From positions 124,001 to 188,000 of the forward strand of contig NZ_JAFREL010000016.1 in the NCBI RefSeq assembly GCF_017377655.1: a DNA stretch of 64,000 nt, given 5' to 3'. The notes under the pieces were generated by a model that ran no database searches, had not been told where the DNA came from, and worked only from the letters and a program-made list of their open reading frames with translations. Source of the stretch: Candidatus Enterococcus ferrettii (GTDB taxonomy: Bacteria; Bacillota; Bacilli; Lactobacillales; Enterococcaceae). Shown in pieces: positions 40,600 to 48,975 of this stretch (the stretch's first letter is position 1; every line of letters starts with the position of its first letter). The translations under genes and the position numbers were made by a program.

Positions 40600-41355
40600 G
40601 TGCGAATATTTATTATTGAAGATCAGTTTATTGTTAGAAAGCAGCTGATTGAATCTATACAGCAAGTGAGCAATTACTCATTTGAGATTATTGAAGTTAC
40701 TAACGAACGAAATTTCTTTCTAGAAATAGAAAGCATAACGATTAAACATTCTGACTTATTCATTATCGATATTGATCTTAATTATTATCTAACTGGTATT
40801 GATTTGGCTGAAAAAATCCGTCTAAAGAACGAACACTGCGCTATTGTTTTTAGTACTTCGTATGATGATAGAATTACCGAAATAGTTAACAAGCAGATAC
40901 TTCCTTCAGGCTATTTAGTCAAAGGGAGAGAACATCACTTGCTTTTGAAGGATTTATCAACTATTCTAGGTAAACTTTTGTCTAATTTTGCCAAAGAGAA
41001 GTCCGCCAATAACAGACTATTGATCAACTATGGCAATGAGAAGCTGATTTTAAATGAAGAAGACATTTTGTATGTAGCTACCGTTCCTAGTCAAAAGAAT
41101 TTATTGTTAGTCAAATATTTAGATCAAGAACTGCTCGTTCCCGGGAAGCTGAGATCATTGAAAGCCTCCATAAAGAGCCCCTATTTTATAAAAAGTTTGA
41201 AATCCTTTGTACTAAACACAAACAAAATAGAAAGACTTTATATTGCCGAAGGTGCAGTTGAATTTATTGATCAAACAGTTCTAGAATTGGGCGTTGCTGG
41301 CACAAGAAAGATACAAAGCTTTTTGAAAGCAGAGGGATCTTATGTCGCCGAATAA
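40600..41355 (+). CDS. AgrA/ComE-type LytTR response regulator
   Basis: A 251-residue regulator starting at GTG with a GGGGGG site. The receiver domain (about 1-125) starts with IFIIEDQ and has the phospho-acceptor aspartate in LFIIDIDLN (about 52). The LytTR DNA-binding domain covers about 145-245 (LYVATVPSQKNLLLV, FIKSLKSFVLN). It is paired with the AgrC-like kinase, whose start overlaps it by 14 bases. No AgrB/AgrD peptide genes lie nearby. The closest candidate targets are the SipW/TasA-like surface genes that begin about 150 bases beyond the kinase, on the other strand. Confidence 0.9.
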   Translation: MRIFIIEDQFIVRKQLIESIQQVSNYSFEIIEVTNERNFFLEIESITIKHSDLFIIDIDLNYYLTGIDLAEKIRLKNEHCAIVFSTSYDDRITEIVNKQILPSGYLVKGREHHLLLKDLSTILGKLLSNFAKEKSANNRLLINYGNEKLILNEEDILYVATVPSQKNLLLVKYLDQELLVPGKLRSLKASIKSPYFIKSLKSFVLNTNKIERLYIAEGAVEFIDQTVLELGVAGTRKIQSFLKAEGSYVAE

Positions 41356-42619
41356 TTCTATGGCCATTTATACATTAAATTACTTAGTTATTCTTTGGAC
41401 TATTATTGACAGAACGTTCATTTCTAGAAAATCAACTTATCTAGTTACTCTATTTCTGTTTGTTACATTCTTAGTGGCCTTTCTGACAGATGATTTGTAC
41501 ACGGTCATTAACTTTTATTTTCTCTATTTAATTGAATTTTTAATGATGAGGTATTACCTTTCGAATTGGTTAGCTCCTGCAATGGTATTGTTTCTTCAGT
41601 ATGCACTAACTAGTTTTATTCGTTTAATAACCTATTACATGCCATCGTTCTATGTTCCCACTATCACTATGACTACTCCGGTTGAGCTAACAACAATGGC
41701 TGTTTTCCAGTGCTTACTGTTGCTAATTGCAGCATACCTCTTAAAGAGGGCAGATAAAAAGTATGGTGTTCTCAGTTCTCTTAGAGAAATGCCGCACACC
41801 TACCTTTTTCCAGGTCTTTGTATTTTTACTTTGTTCCTTATTTTAGTAACACTGCATACATACCTGTATTTATATGATCGGTTCTATATCACACTTCTTC
41901 TATTAATGTTGCTCTTTTCAATCACCTTGCTGATTATCACGTATTATACTTTCAAAAATAAAAACTATCAGCAAAATTCCTATTTGAAAGCATTACGACT
42001 TTCAATGAATGAAGAAAAACAAAATTATGAATTGGCCCGTGAGTATCGACACGACTTTAGAGGGATTCTCCTAGGTTTAAAAGAATACATCAATGCTGAA
42101 GATTTCATCGGTGCTAAAGAATTCCTAGATCAAACCATTCAAGATTCTGACAATTATCTGCAGGAATACCGTTTTGTACAATTGGCTTCCATTAAAAATG
42201 CGGCCATTCGAGGGCTGCTTTCAGATTTTGTTAAACGATGTGACAGTCGTGAAGTCTACTTAGAGTTAAAAATAAAGGATCAAGGAAATCCATCGCCTAT
42301 TTCGCAAATTGATTTGGTTCGCTCAGTATCAATCGTATTGAATAATGCTTTTGAAGCTTGTTTGCTGGAACAGGATCAATACGTTTACATCACTCTAGAG
42401 AACACCTCTGCGCAATGGCAGCTGGAAGTAAAAAATCCATCCACTACACCTATTTCGAATACAGCTGATCTCATGATGAAGAATTACTCTACTAAGCAAA
42501 ATCATAACGGATTAGGCTTATATAATTTGAAAAAAATTACCAATAAGTATGCTAATTTTTTTTCGATGATTCATTTGGAACCGGATCAATTCACCATTCG
42601 ACTGAATATTTTTAAATAA
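41342..42619 (+). CDS. AgrC-type GHKL sensor histidine kinase
   Basis: A 425-residue kinase. About six to seven membrane helices occupy residues 1-205, followed by the phospho-acceptor box EYRHDFRGILLGL (about 232) and a GHKL ATPase domain with SIVLNNAFEACL (N box) and NGLGLYNLKKI (G box). This is the HPK10 class that senses peptides in Agr-, Com- and Fsr-type systems. Overlap with the regulator gene implies equal synthesis. The signal is unknown, as no peptide precursor or exporter is seen here. Confidence 0.88.
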   Translation: MSPNNSMAIYTLNYLVILWTIIDRTFISRKSTYLVTLFLFVTFLVAFLTDDLYTVINFYFLYLIEFLMMRYYLSNWLAPAMVLFLQYALTSFIRLITYYMPSFYVPTITMTTPVELTTMAVFQCLLLLIAAYLLKRADKKYGVLSSLREMPHTYLFPGLCIFTLFLILVTLHTYLYLYDRFYITLLLLMLLFSITLLIITYYTFKNKNYQQNSYLKALRLSMNEEKQNYELAREYRHDFRGILLGLKEYINAEDFIGAKEFLDQTIQDSDNYLQEYRFVQLASIKNAAIRGLLSDFVKRCDSREVYLELKIKDQGNPSPISQIDLVRSVSIVLNNAFEACLLEQDQYVYITLENTSAQWQLEVKNPSTTPISNTADLMMKNYSTKQNHNGLGLYNLKKITNKYANFFSMIHLEPDQFTIRLNIFK

Positions 42620-42634
42620 GTTATATCAATGAAA

Positions 42635-42675
42635 CAAACGATGATTACGTTAACGACTAATCATCGTTTATTTTG
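42635..42675 (+). terminator. Terminator of the two-component unit
   Basis: AAACGATGATTA pairs perfectly with TAATCATCGTTT around a 10-base loop and is followed by ATTTTG. It lies between convergent transcripts and could stop both. Confidence 0.75.
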
Positions 42676-42768
42676 CTTTAAGAACAGGCTGTTAGTATAA
42701 TTCACCAAATGCTGTTCATCCATTTTGTTGAGGGGCCTTTAGTCTTTGTTCACTGTAGGATAATTAAC

Positions 42769-43485
42769 TTATTCACCTAATCGGTTCATTCTTTCAATCG
42801 TTTTTAACTCCTCAGCAGGTCCTAAATAAGTAACAGTGATTTTGCCTTGATAATTTCTTTGCTGATTTGTCTGATTTTCTTTAATTAATTTATAGAGCGG
42901 CGAATCTGGCAGAATTTTGGTTAGTATGCCCTCGTTAATCTCAGATTTTTCTTCATCCGTTTTCATTAACGGCTGCGTTTCACCAGTTTTTTTCAATACT
43001 GATGCTTCACCAAGTTTAGGTTCCGTCACCTCATTTATCTTTGAATCAGCCGGCTTCTCTAACGTGCCATGATCGCCTAAATAGAATTGCAGATTCTCTG
43101 GATCTTCAATATATGCAGCTAAATAAGCTGAATTGTCCTTGAGTTCAAGTGAGTCTGTAAACAAAGAGGTTCCACTGTACAGTTGAATTGCGTAAATACC
43201 TTTTGACTCAAAGGAAAAATCGTGAACTTGTCCATCATACGAAGCTTGAAACACTCTCTCAGGCTTTATTGATTGAAATTCATTGCTTTCAGAATTCATC
43301 AAATCATCATCCTCGCTTCCCAACTCTTCCCCAAGCGAGCGAACAGGAGGCGCCATATCTTTATATTTAAGATCATTTATTCCAATAACATAAGTTTTTT
43401 TATCTACATATTTTGCAAGTGTATAACTTGAAATTGTCAAAAAGACCAGGAAGAGCACCACTATAGTCTGATTCAATCGTTTCAC
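42769..43485 (-). CDS. Secreted SipW-type protein, minor component of the surface cluster
   Basis: A 238-residue protein with an N-terminal membrane helix ending in SSYTLAKYVDKKTY, the AKY boundary typical of SipW-processed TasA/camelysin-like signal peptides. The rest is polar and acidic, with a low-complexity linker (about 140-185), and no LPXTG motif. It is the last gene of the cluster, 12 bases after the 220-residue protein. I infer a secreted accessory subunit of the fibre system; no known domain is recognised. Confidence 0.65.
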   Translation of the reverse strand: MKRLNQTIVVLFLVFLTISSYTLAKYVDKKTYVIGINDLKYKDMAPPVRSLGEELGSEDDDLMNSESNEFQSIKPERVFQASYDGQVHDFSFESKGIYAIQLYSGTSLFTDSLELKDNSAYLAAYIEDPENLQFYLGDHGTLEKPADSKINEVTEPKLGEASVLKKTGETQPLMKTDEEKSEINEGILTKILPDSPLYKLIKENQTNQQRNYQGKITVTYLGPAEELKTIERMNRLGE

Positions 43486-43497
43486 TTTATCACCGTC

Positions 43498-44160
43498 CTA
43501 ATCAATTTGTTCAAATATTGGAACTAAATTGATATATTTGTCTGCTAGATATCCTTTTGGCTGTCCTGTTTGCGGATTTATTGTCCAATCATACTCTGCT
43601 CGTCCGTCATGTCTCAACAGAACGGTACATGTATATTTTTGTATCCTTTGCAAAACTGGGATGTCATAAGACATGAGTTCCTCTGAAGTTGGCTCTGAAA
43701 TGATAATTGGGGTAATCCCTTCGCCAGAAAACTCTACCTTTTCAACATTTAGCGGCCGTTCAGGAATAGTTTGATTCAAAATAAACCTTGTGGCTATTTC
43801 AGTGTCTATTTCCAAATCGAAAACCACTTTTAGTTTCTGCTGGACTTCCTGGTCATTTCCGCTAATCGTATCAATATCATAAAAATTAACTCCCGGACTT
43901 GTTTCCCAATCATTCATTCGATTGTCATATTGACTAATTTCATTTCCCATTTGATCAACTTTGAATATTTCATTGTCTATCTTGTAAGAAAATTTTGCGC
44001 TTCTCGCTTCATCAGATAAAGCATACAAACTTGTTGTGTATTTCGCACTCGTCCATCCGATTGATGCACAGGTCAAGCAAGCGATTAGAAAAAGGAGCTG
44101 ATACGAGGGAATGGTTTGCTTTAAAAGCTTAGACTTGTTTACTTTAAAAAAATTTCTCAA
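43498..44160 (-). CDS. Secreted SipW-type TasA-like protein
   Basis: A 220-residue protein. The N-terminal membrane segment (about 20-40) is followed by SAKYTTSLYALSDEARSAKF, very close to the S-K-Y-x(n)-D-x-A-R-x-A-K/F cleavage and mature-start pattern of TasA/CalY family proteins. A beta-rich domain follows, with a late EYDWTINPQTGQPKGY segment. It lacks a cell-wall anchor. It lies about 65 bases downstream of the second signal peptidase gene, probably in the same transcript. It is likely processed by one of the two SipW peptidases and either joins or caps a fibre. Confidence 0.75.
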   Translation of the reverse strand: MRNFFKVNKSKLLKQTIPSYQLLFLIACLTCASIGWTSAKYTTSLYALSDEARSAKFSYKIDNEIFKVDQMGNEISQYDNRMNDWETSPGVNFYDIDTISGNDQEVQQKLKVVFDLEIDTEIATRFILNQTIPERPLNVEKVEFSGEGITPIIISEPTSEELMSYDIPVLQRIQKYTCTVLLRHDGRAEYDWTINPQTGQPKGYLADKYINLVPIFEQID

Positions 44161-44225
44161 GATATCCCCTCCTAAACTTTTCCTCTGTATTATTTCAATT
44201 GAGTAATTTAGTTAAATTTCCTGAA

Positions 44226-44708
44226 TCATTCAAGCTTTCTAAAATAAAAGCTCAGTAGTAACAGAATCACCAGCAACATAATCCCTAGTGGTGAAGAAAT
44301 AACCTTCAACAGATTTCCTATAAAGGGAATAATCAAAATAACTTTACCGAAAATTTGTTCATTATGAATTGGTAGATCAGAACTAGTATTTGCATCGCCT
44401 TTGGTAACAATACTTTCTTCATTTATTGAAACAATTCGATGGGTTATCGGATATTTATCTTCAGGTTGGGCAAACGTGACAATATCGGCAGCTTGATAAC
44501 TTCCCTTTCGTTGGACAACGATTAAGTCTCCCCATGATAGAGTCGGTTCCATACTGCCAGAAGAAACAATCGCATAACCGAAGCCAAAAGCCATAGGGAA
44601 CTGCTGGTGATGAATCTTTCGTTGATAAATCCCATACAAATTGAATAGTAAAATGATACTTAACAGAATAGTAAATAAATATTTCCCTAGCCTACCGATT
44701 ACTCGCAT
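44226..44708 (-). CDS. sipW: SipW-type signal peptidase I (short)
   Basis: A 160-residue ER-type (SipW-like) signal peptidase. The catalytic serine S52 is in SSGSMEPTL, and the general base is a histidine, H90 in ITHRIVSI, instead of the lysine of ordinary bacterial enzymes. IVTKGDANTSSD is the third conserved box. Membrane helices flank the catalytic domain at both ends. Its start overlaps the end of the LPXTG protein gene by 10 bases, so the two are made together. It would cleave the unusual signal peptides of neighbouring TasA-like proteins. Confidence 0.9.
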   Translation of the reverse strand: MRVIGRLGKYLFTILLSIILLFNLYGIYQRKIHHQQFPMAFGFGYAIVSSGSMEPTLSWGDLIVVQRKGSYQAADIVTFAQPEDKYPITHRIVSINEESIVTKGDANTSSDLPIHNEQIFGKVILIIPFIGNLLKVISSPLGIMLLVILLLLSFYFRKLE

Positions 44709-45463
44709 TTCTTATTTCCTTGATGAACTCTCCACAGAAAAAAGACGAAGACTAATATAAATATCCCAAACAATACCCCACCCTGAGATAGTGATTCTCC
44801 CGTTTTCGGAAGTTGCAATCTTGATTTATTTGTGGAAAGTGAAGCTCTTCTATCCTCAGTTGCTTGATTTTTAGTATTTTCTTCAGCAACTACATTTAAT
44901 GTTAGCTGATAGGCTAATTTTTCGCTCAAAGCCCGTTGACCGAAAAGAGTATCGCCAGCATCCCGATCTCGTTCGAAGGGCCATTGCCACATCACTTGAA
45001 TTGTTTCGTCACTACCAGAAAGAAGTGTTCGCTGGTAATTCAAAGGAAAGGTATCACTCCACAAACTCCAAGTTTCTTCTTCACCCTTTATCCAAGGTCC
45101 ATCCATAATCCGAAGTTTGAATTCTAAAGGAATCTCTGGCTTGTTCTCATTACGACCAATCAGTTTGTAATTGATTGGTCGATGGTAATTATTATGGACT
45201 GTAAAAGAATAACTGCCACTTGTTCCCGGCGCGATTAATTTTTCACTATCCTCAGAGGGACTATCGACAGTTGGTTCAATAATAATTGAAAAAATATTGG
45301 TACTGGTCATTTCACCGGGCTTCCACCGATCGCCATACTGATCCTCAATAAAAACATGATCTTCAAGAGCAGCTAACACGGATTGACCCTTAAAAATTAG
45401 TACGCTATAAAAAATAAAGCTGATAACTGCTAGTCTTCTTACCCCACTCCTTTTGTCTTTCAT
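44699..45463 (-). CDS. LPXTG-anchored surface protein related to the TasA-like subunit
   Basis: A 254-residue surface protein. A signal peptide (about 8-32) ends at VLAALED. The mature domain has APGTSG at 78-83, WQWPFER at 159-165 and DTLFGQRA at 171-178, all mirrored in the 283-residue TasA-like protein of this cluster. The C terminus carries LPKTGE (218-223), a hydrophobic span and a positive tail (KKCE), the sortase A signal for linkage to peptidoglycan. This suggests a fibre base or anchor subunit. No sortase gene lies here, so housekeeping SrtA is assumed. GAGGAAACT precedes the ATG. Confidence 0.82.
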   Translation of the reverse strand: MKDKRSGVRRLAVISFIFYSVLIFKGQSVLAALEDHVFIEDQYGDRWKPGEMTSTNIFSIIIEPTVDSPSEDSEKLIAPGTSGSYSFTVHNNYHRPINYKLIGRNENKPEIPLEFKLRIMDGPWIKGEEETWSLWSDTFPLNYQRTLLSGSDETIQVMWQWPFERDRDAGDTLFGQRALSEKLAYQLTLNVVAEENTKNQATEDRRASLSTNKSRLQLPKTGESLSQGGVLFGIFILVFVFFLWRVHQGNKKCE

Positions 45464-45487
45464 AGTTTCCTCTTTCCTATTTACAAA

Positions 45488-45526
45488 TTCTCAAAAGATT
45501 GCCTGAAAAAGACAATCTTTTGAGAA
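45488..45526 (-). terminator. Strong hairpin inside the surface cluster, likely attenuator
   Basis: TTCTCAAAAGATTG pairs perfectly with CAATCTTTTGAGAA (14 bp) around an 11-base loop, between the TasA-like gene and the LPXTG gene. No clean T-run follows, so it probably lets part of the transcripts through or protects the upstream message. Confidence 0.6.
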
Positions 45527-45552
45527 GCTGTAAATAACTCTTCTCATAGTAC

Positions 45553-46404
45553 TTAATCCACTTGAACAGCATTGTACTTCATGCTCATTACAAATCTTGG
45601 CATGTCAGTATCTCCGGTATTCAAACTAGCTGCTCGGTTCCCAACAACTGTATCCCAGCCGTCTACTGCTGTTACACTTCCTGTTTCAGGACGTTCAAAC
45701 GGCCATTGCCATTCAATTTTGACACCCATTTTTGCAAGTTTTTCTTTTTTGACTACCAGCGAGTCATTGGGATAAATCGTATCGGAAGATCCAGCTGCTT
45801 TAATTGCAGCATTTAACTTGTCGATTTGGATTCCACCATCATCAGGGTTAATTTGTGTTCCCCCTGAGTCACTAGTGCTTATTCCATCGTAAACCAGATC
45901 TGTGTAATCCTTGCTGGTTTCATTGAAGCTGTAAACCTTGAAACGTAATGGCCACCATTCAAACCCAGTACCATCTGCTTGACTTGCCCATTTTCCTAAG
46001 TATTTTCCATAAACTGAATCAGAGGCAAAATCACCATAACCATAATTCACCTTAAAAGCTACTTCAACATTATTCAATTTTGCATCAGAGATGGCTGGAC
46101 TTAACACTACGTCTCCCTTAGTTCCCGGAGCCATTACTTTTGCACCATCTTTGCTTTCCACTGTATTGGCTGCTGCACCTGATATGTCATCATAAGCAGT
46201 CTTGAACATGTTTAATGATTGGGATTCTTCAGTAATTCCCCATTTAGCAACACGGGCTTCATCTTTGGCACTTCCCAATTCACTTACATATTTTGCTAGA
46301 GTCCCACCTAACAAGCTAGTGGTGATTAATACTGCACCAAATAGCAGCACCGCAGTCTTTACTGATTTATTCCTTTTTCTACCTGCTGTTTTATTCTTTT
46401 CCAT
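45553..46404 (-). CDS. TasA/camelysin-like putative fibre subunit
   Basis: A 283-residue secreted protein. A basic N terminus, a membrane segment (about 17-35) and GGTLAKYVSELGSAKDEARV form a typical SipW-type signal region. The mature protein is a beta-rich domain with APGTKG (92-97), FEWWPLRF (148-155), WQWPFER (232-238) and DTVVGNRAAS (251-260). As the first structural gene after a signal peptidase and before a strong hairpin, it should be the most abundant product, like TasA in B. subtilis biofilm fibres. Camelysin-type protease activity is an alternative reading, though no HExxH metal site is present. Confidence 0.82.
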   Translation of the reverse strand: MEKNKTAGRKRNKSVKTAVLLFGAVLITTSLLGGTLAKYVSELGSAKDEARVAKWGITEESQSLNMFKTAYDDISGAAANTVESKDGAKVMAPGTKGDVVLSPAISDAKLNNVEVAFKVNYGYGDFASDSVYGKYLGKWASQADGTGFEWWPLRFKVYSFNETSKDYTDLVYDGISTSDSGGTQINPDDGGIQIDKLNAAIKAAGSSDTIYPNDSLVVKKEKLAKMGVKIEWQWPFERPETGSVTAVDGWDTVVGNRAASLNTGDTDMPRFVMSMKYNAVQVD

Positions 46405-46423
46405 ATTATTAAACGCTCCTTTT

Positions 46424-47026
46424 TTATGCTATTTTATCTTCGTGTCGCCTGGAATGTTTCGCCACAAAGTCATACCCTAATAAAAGTAATAGTGGTAACC
46501 CAATACAAATCAACATACCTAGCGGGGTTTTGGAAAATAGAATAATCTCCCCTGCTTTTGGTACTCGTCCTACATATTTGCCAATAATATTTTCCTTTTG
46601 AACTGGATCTAAATCCTCTGTGTTATTGGCATCCCCTTTAGTAGTGAAAGTGTTGGATTTGCTATCGTAGTCAGCAATTCTGTGGATGATTGCACTTCGA
46701 TTATTCTTAAACATGATGATATCTCCAACTTTGAGCTTATCCGCGTCAGTTTTCTTCGTAATTACTAAATCTCCGGCCTTGATTGATTCATCTTCGCCGG
46801 TGTTCATCGAATCTGTGATAACAGCCATAGGTGCATAGCCAAAAACAGTTGGAATTTCATTAGGGGAAAGACTTCCTTTGACGATGATGACCAGATTGAT
46901 CAACAGAAGTGGCAGTAGTATGATACAACTGATACCTGCGATGGTCGAAACAATCCTTTGAGAAATTGATTTGCTTTCTTTTACAGGTTTAGCTTTACCT
47001 GTCGTAAGGTTCACACTTTTTGACAA
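46424..47026 (-). CDS. sipW: SipW-type signal peptidase I
   Basis: A 200-residue ER-type signal peptidase. Membrane helices flank the catalytic region. The serine S73 is in ITDSMNTGED, and H115 in AIIHRIADY replaces the usual lysine. FTTKGDANNTED is the third box. The start is TTG with GAGGGA 7 bases upstream. It is the first gene of the surface cluster and lies 20 bases upstream of the TasA-like gene, the same order (sipW before its substrate) seen in B. subtilis. Confidence 0.9.
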   Translation of the reverse strand: MSKSVNLTTGKAKPVKESKSISQRIVSTIAGISCIILLPLLLINLVIIVKGSLSPNEIPTVFGYAPMAVITDSMNTGEDESIKAGDLVITKKTDADKLKVGDIIMFKNNRSAIIHRIADYDSKSNTFTTKGDANNTEDLDPVQKENIIGKYVGRVPKAGEIILFSKTPLGMLICIGLPLLLLLGYDFVAKHSRRHEDKIA

Positions 47027-47465
47027 AAAAATCCCTCATTTCTTTTTTAAATAACCTGCAATAAGCCATAATTTCTTAGTTAATCCATAAATATTTGGAA
47101 ATGGGCAGGTTCCATCCATCTGATCAAAGTAACTAGGTAGTCGTTTATACCCTCTATCCTTAACGTTTAAGTAATCTTCCACGCCATACTAAAACTTACC
47201 TATTTTGTCTTTACAACTAATCTGAAAAGTTGCTTTTCTCAGAAATATTCTCTTCTACTCAAATCCTTCGATATATATTGTGGTAGCACTTTGGCCTGGT
47301 AAGGAAAGTTCTCTATTGCTTCATGTGATATCTGTTTAATTGAGGGAATATATTTCCACCTGAAAAAGGTTCTCCTACAAGTCTTTTATCAAAATTAAAA
47401 TGGACTTTGCTTGATTATTCTTCACTATTTACTCTATATGTATCTGACACTTATTCCGTACTCAT
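47027..47465. other. Upstream control region of the surface cluster
   Basis: No gene. CTTAACGTTTAAG at 47159-47171 is a near-perfect dyad whose right half ACGTTTAAG resembles the AgrA box ACAGTTAAG, so it is a candidate site for the LytTR regulator. No clear sigma-A promoter could be fixed. Confidence 0.35.
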
Positions 47466-47837
47466 TTACTGCTGATCACATACTGAGTCTTCCCCCACTC
47501 GTCTCCATGCTTTGTCATCAAGCTCATTCGTCCATTCTCCTAGTTGATACAAAATTGGAATGATTTTTATCCCGGCCTTGGAGATTTTGTATTGAACGAC
47601 TGGTGGAATATATTCAAACTGTTTTCTTTCCAGTAAATTGTCTGCACACATTTCTTTTAGCACCTTTGATAAGCTTCGATCCGAAATATAAGGGAGACTT
47701 TTTTTTAACTCGGAATATCGCAACGCTTCCCCATCCGACAACAAACAAATAATTCGAATTTTCCATTTTCCATTGATTAATGAGATAGCATAGCTTGAAG
47801 AATTTAATACTCTGACCTTTTCTTCTGAAAAAGACAT
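47466..47837 (-). CDS. HxlR-family transcriptional regulator
   Basis: A 123-residue winged-helix regulator of the HxlR (DUF24) class. NGKWKIRIICLLSDGEALRYSEL and ISDRSLSKVLKEMCADNLLERK form helices 2-4, and PPVVQYKISKAG is the wing. Such proteins sense aldehydes, quinones or redox stress and control adjacent genes. Start ATG 47837 has GGGAGGAAATAAGT before it. It is isolated, and its target is not evident. A C-terminal cysteine lies in SVCDQQ. Confidence 0.85.
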   Translation of the reverse strand: MSFSEEKVRVLNSSSYAISLINGKWKIRIICLLSDGEALRYSELKKSLPYISDRSLSKVLKEMCADNLLERKQFEYIPPVVQYKISKAGIKIIPILYQLGEWTNELDDKAWRRVGEDSVCDQQ

Positions 47838-48600
47838 ACTTATTTCCTCCCAAATAAAACTGCACCTAATTTGGACTAGACCCATAAACAAGTCCCCTAG
47901 TCCATCATTGAATAATCATATAAAAAATTCATTTTATGTTAATTTGCTATTTCTTATACTCTCAAGCTAGTTTAACACTGTAGCCAAAAACAAAAAATAA
48001 CGGTCTTTTTTTATATTAACTAAACAAAATGTTATTTACTCGCCACTATTTTTATAAAGTGCATTTTCCAGCTTTAATATCCTAAACTAAATGCAGAGTC
48101 CTCAAATATTATTGATTATTTCATTAATGGTGCTCTTTACAAAAATTTCTCTCCTAAATGAACATAGTCATCAGGAACATTAGTTAATGTATCAATTTAT
48201 AAGATCTGGTTCCTCGATTAATAACGCTTTCATTTGTTTTGAGATTTTTTCTGAAAAATATATCTCAAAAATCTCTCGCATTGAAGTAACTGCGAGAGAT
48301 TTTTGATAATTTGCCATCTTATTGTCAGGGGATGGGGAATTCCTTGATGAATAATCCTTTTCTTTTGTTCTATTAAAACTAGACCAAATAATGTTAGTAA
48401 CGAGAGGTTTTATTGAATATCTTTGTTTTCTTCTACAAAAATTCATTTACTTGCCTACTGGTCAATTGTTCCGTAACTTCATTACTTAAATGGTTTGATG
48501 TAGTTACTCAATTTCAATTAATCGTTTTGTCCACGATTGAAAAATATCCTGCTGTTAGCAACAAATTGATACTTACATTTTTCATTTAATAAATGAATAT
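47838..48600. other. AT-rich gene-free region with an orphan hairpin
   Basis: No convincing gene. AAAAATCTCTCGCA (48267-48280) pairs perfectly with TGCGAGAGATTTTT (48291-48304), 14 bp with a 10-base loop and T5 on both strands. With no coding gene to end, it may be the terminator of a small RNA or a left-over. An 84-codon frame across it (48192-48446) is not credible. Confidence 0.4.
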
Positions 48601-48604
48601 AAAA

Positions 48605-48653
48605 AACCTCTCGAAAAAGGGGCTGCTTGTTCCAGCACTTTTTTTGAGAGGTT
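48605..48653 (-). terminator. Terminator of the small hydrophilic protein gene
   Basis: AACCTCTC pairs with GAGAGGTT, with an inner GCTG/CAGC stem, and TTTTTTATA follows on the minus strand. Confidence 0.75.
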
Positions 48654-48667
48654 CAATTTTTGTAAAC

Positions 48668-48859
48668 TTATTTAAATCTGTCTTTATTCTTTTTACTCAT
48701 TTTTTTGAATTCTTCTGCTATAGATTTTCCTTTTTCAGCATATTCGCTGCCTAGGTCCTTCCCTTCCTCCTTATACATATCGCCTAAATCTTTTCCTTCA
48801 CTTTTTAGGGCCTCAGCCTTATTTTTAACTTGGTCAATTTTGTCTTTAAAAGATGTCAT
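48668..48859 (-). CDS. Small hydrophilic stress-type protein
   Basis: A 63-residue, highly charged, helix-forming protein with a repeated unit (SEGKDLGDMYKEEGKDLGSE) and no cysteine or membrane segment. It resembles short general-stress or YtxH/LEA-like proteins that protect membranes or proteins, though no defined family is certain. GAGGGGAATAGACA precedes the ATG. It has its own terminator. The TetR gene lies upstream on the same strand and may control it. Confidence 0.65.
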   Translation of the reverse strand: MTSFKDKIDQVKNKAEALKSEGKDLGDMYKEEGKDLGSEYAEKGKSIAEEFKKMSKKNKDRFK

Positions 48860-48975
48860 TGTCTATTCCCCTCTCGTGTCTTTTATCAAATAGATAGTTA
48901 GGTTCGTGATTCATTTTTTGAAAATGCACATTATTTTTACTTCTCACGTTAAATTTTACTTTGAAGAAACTATGT

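Noticed and set aside
48192..48446. 84-codon minus-strand reading frame
   Set aside because: It runs through a perfect 14-bp terminator-like hairpin and has no start signal or family features.
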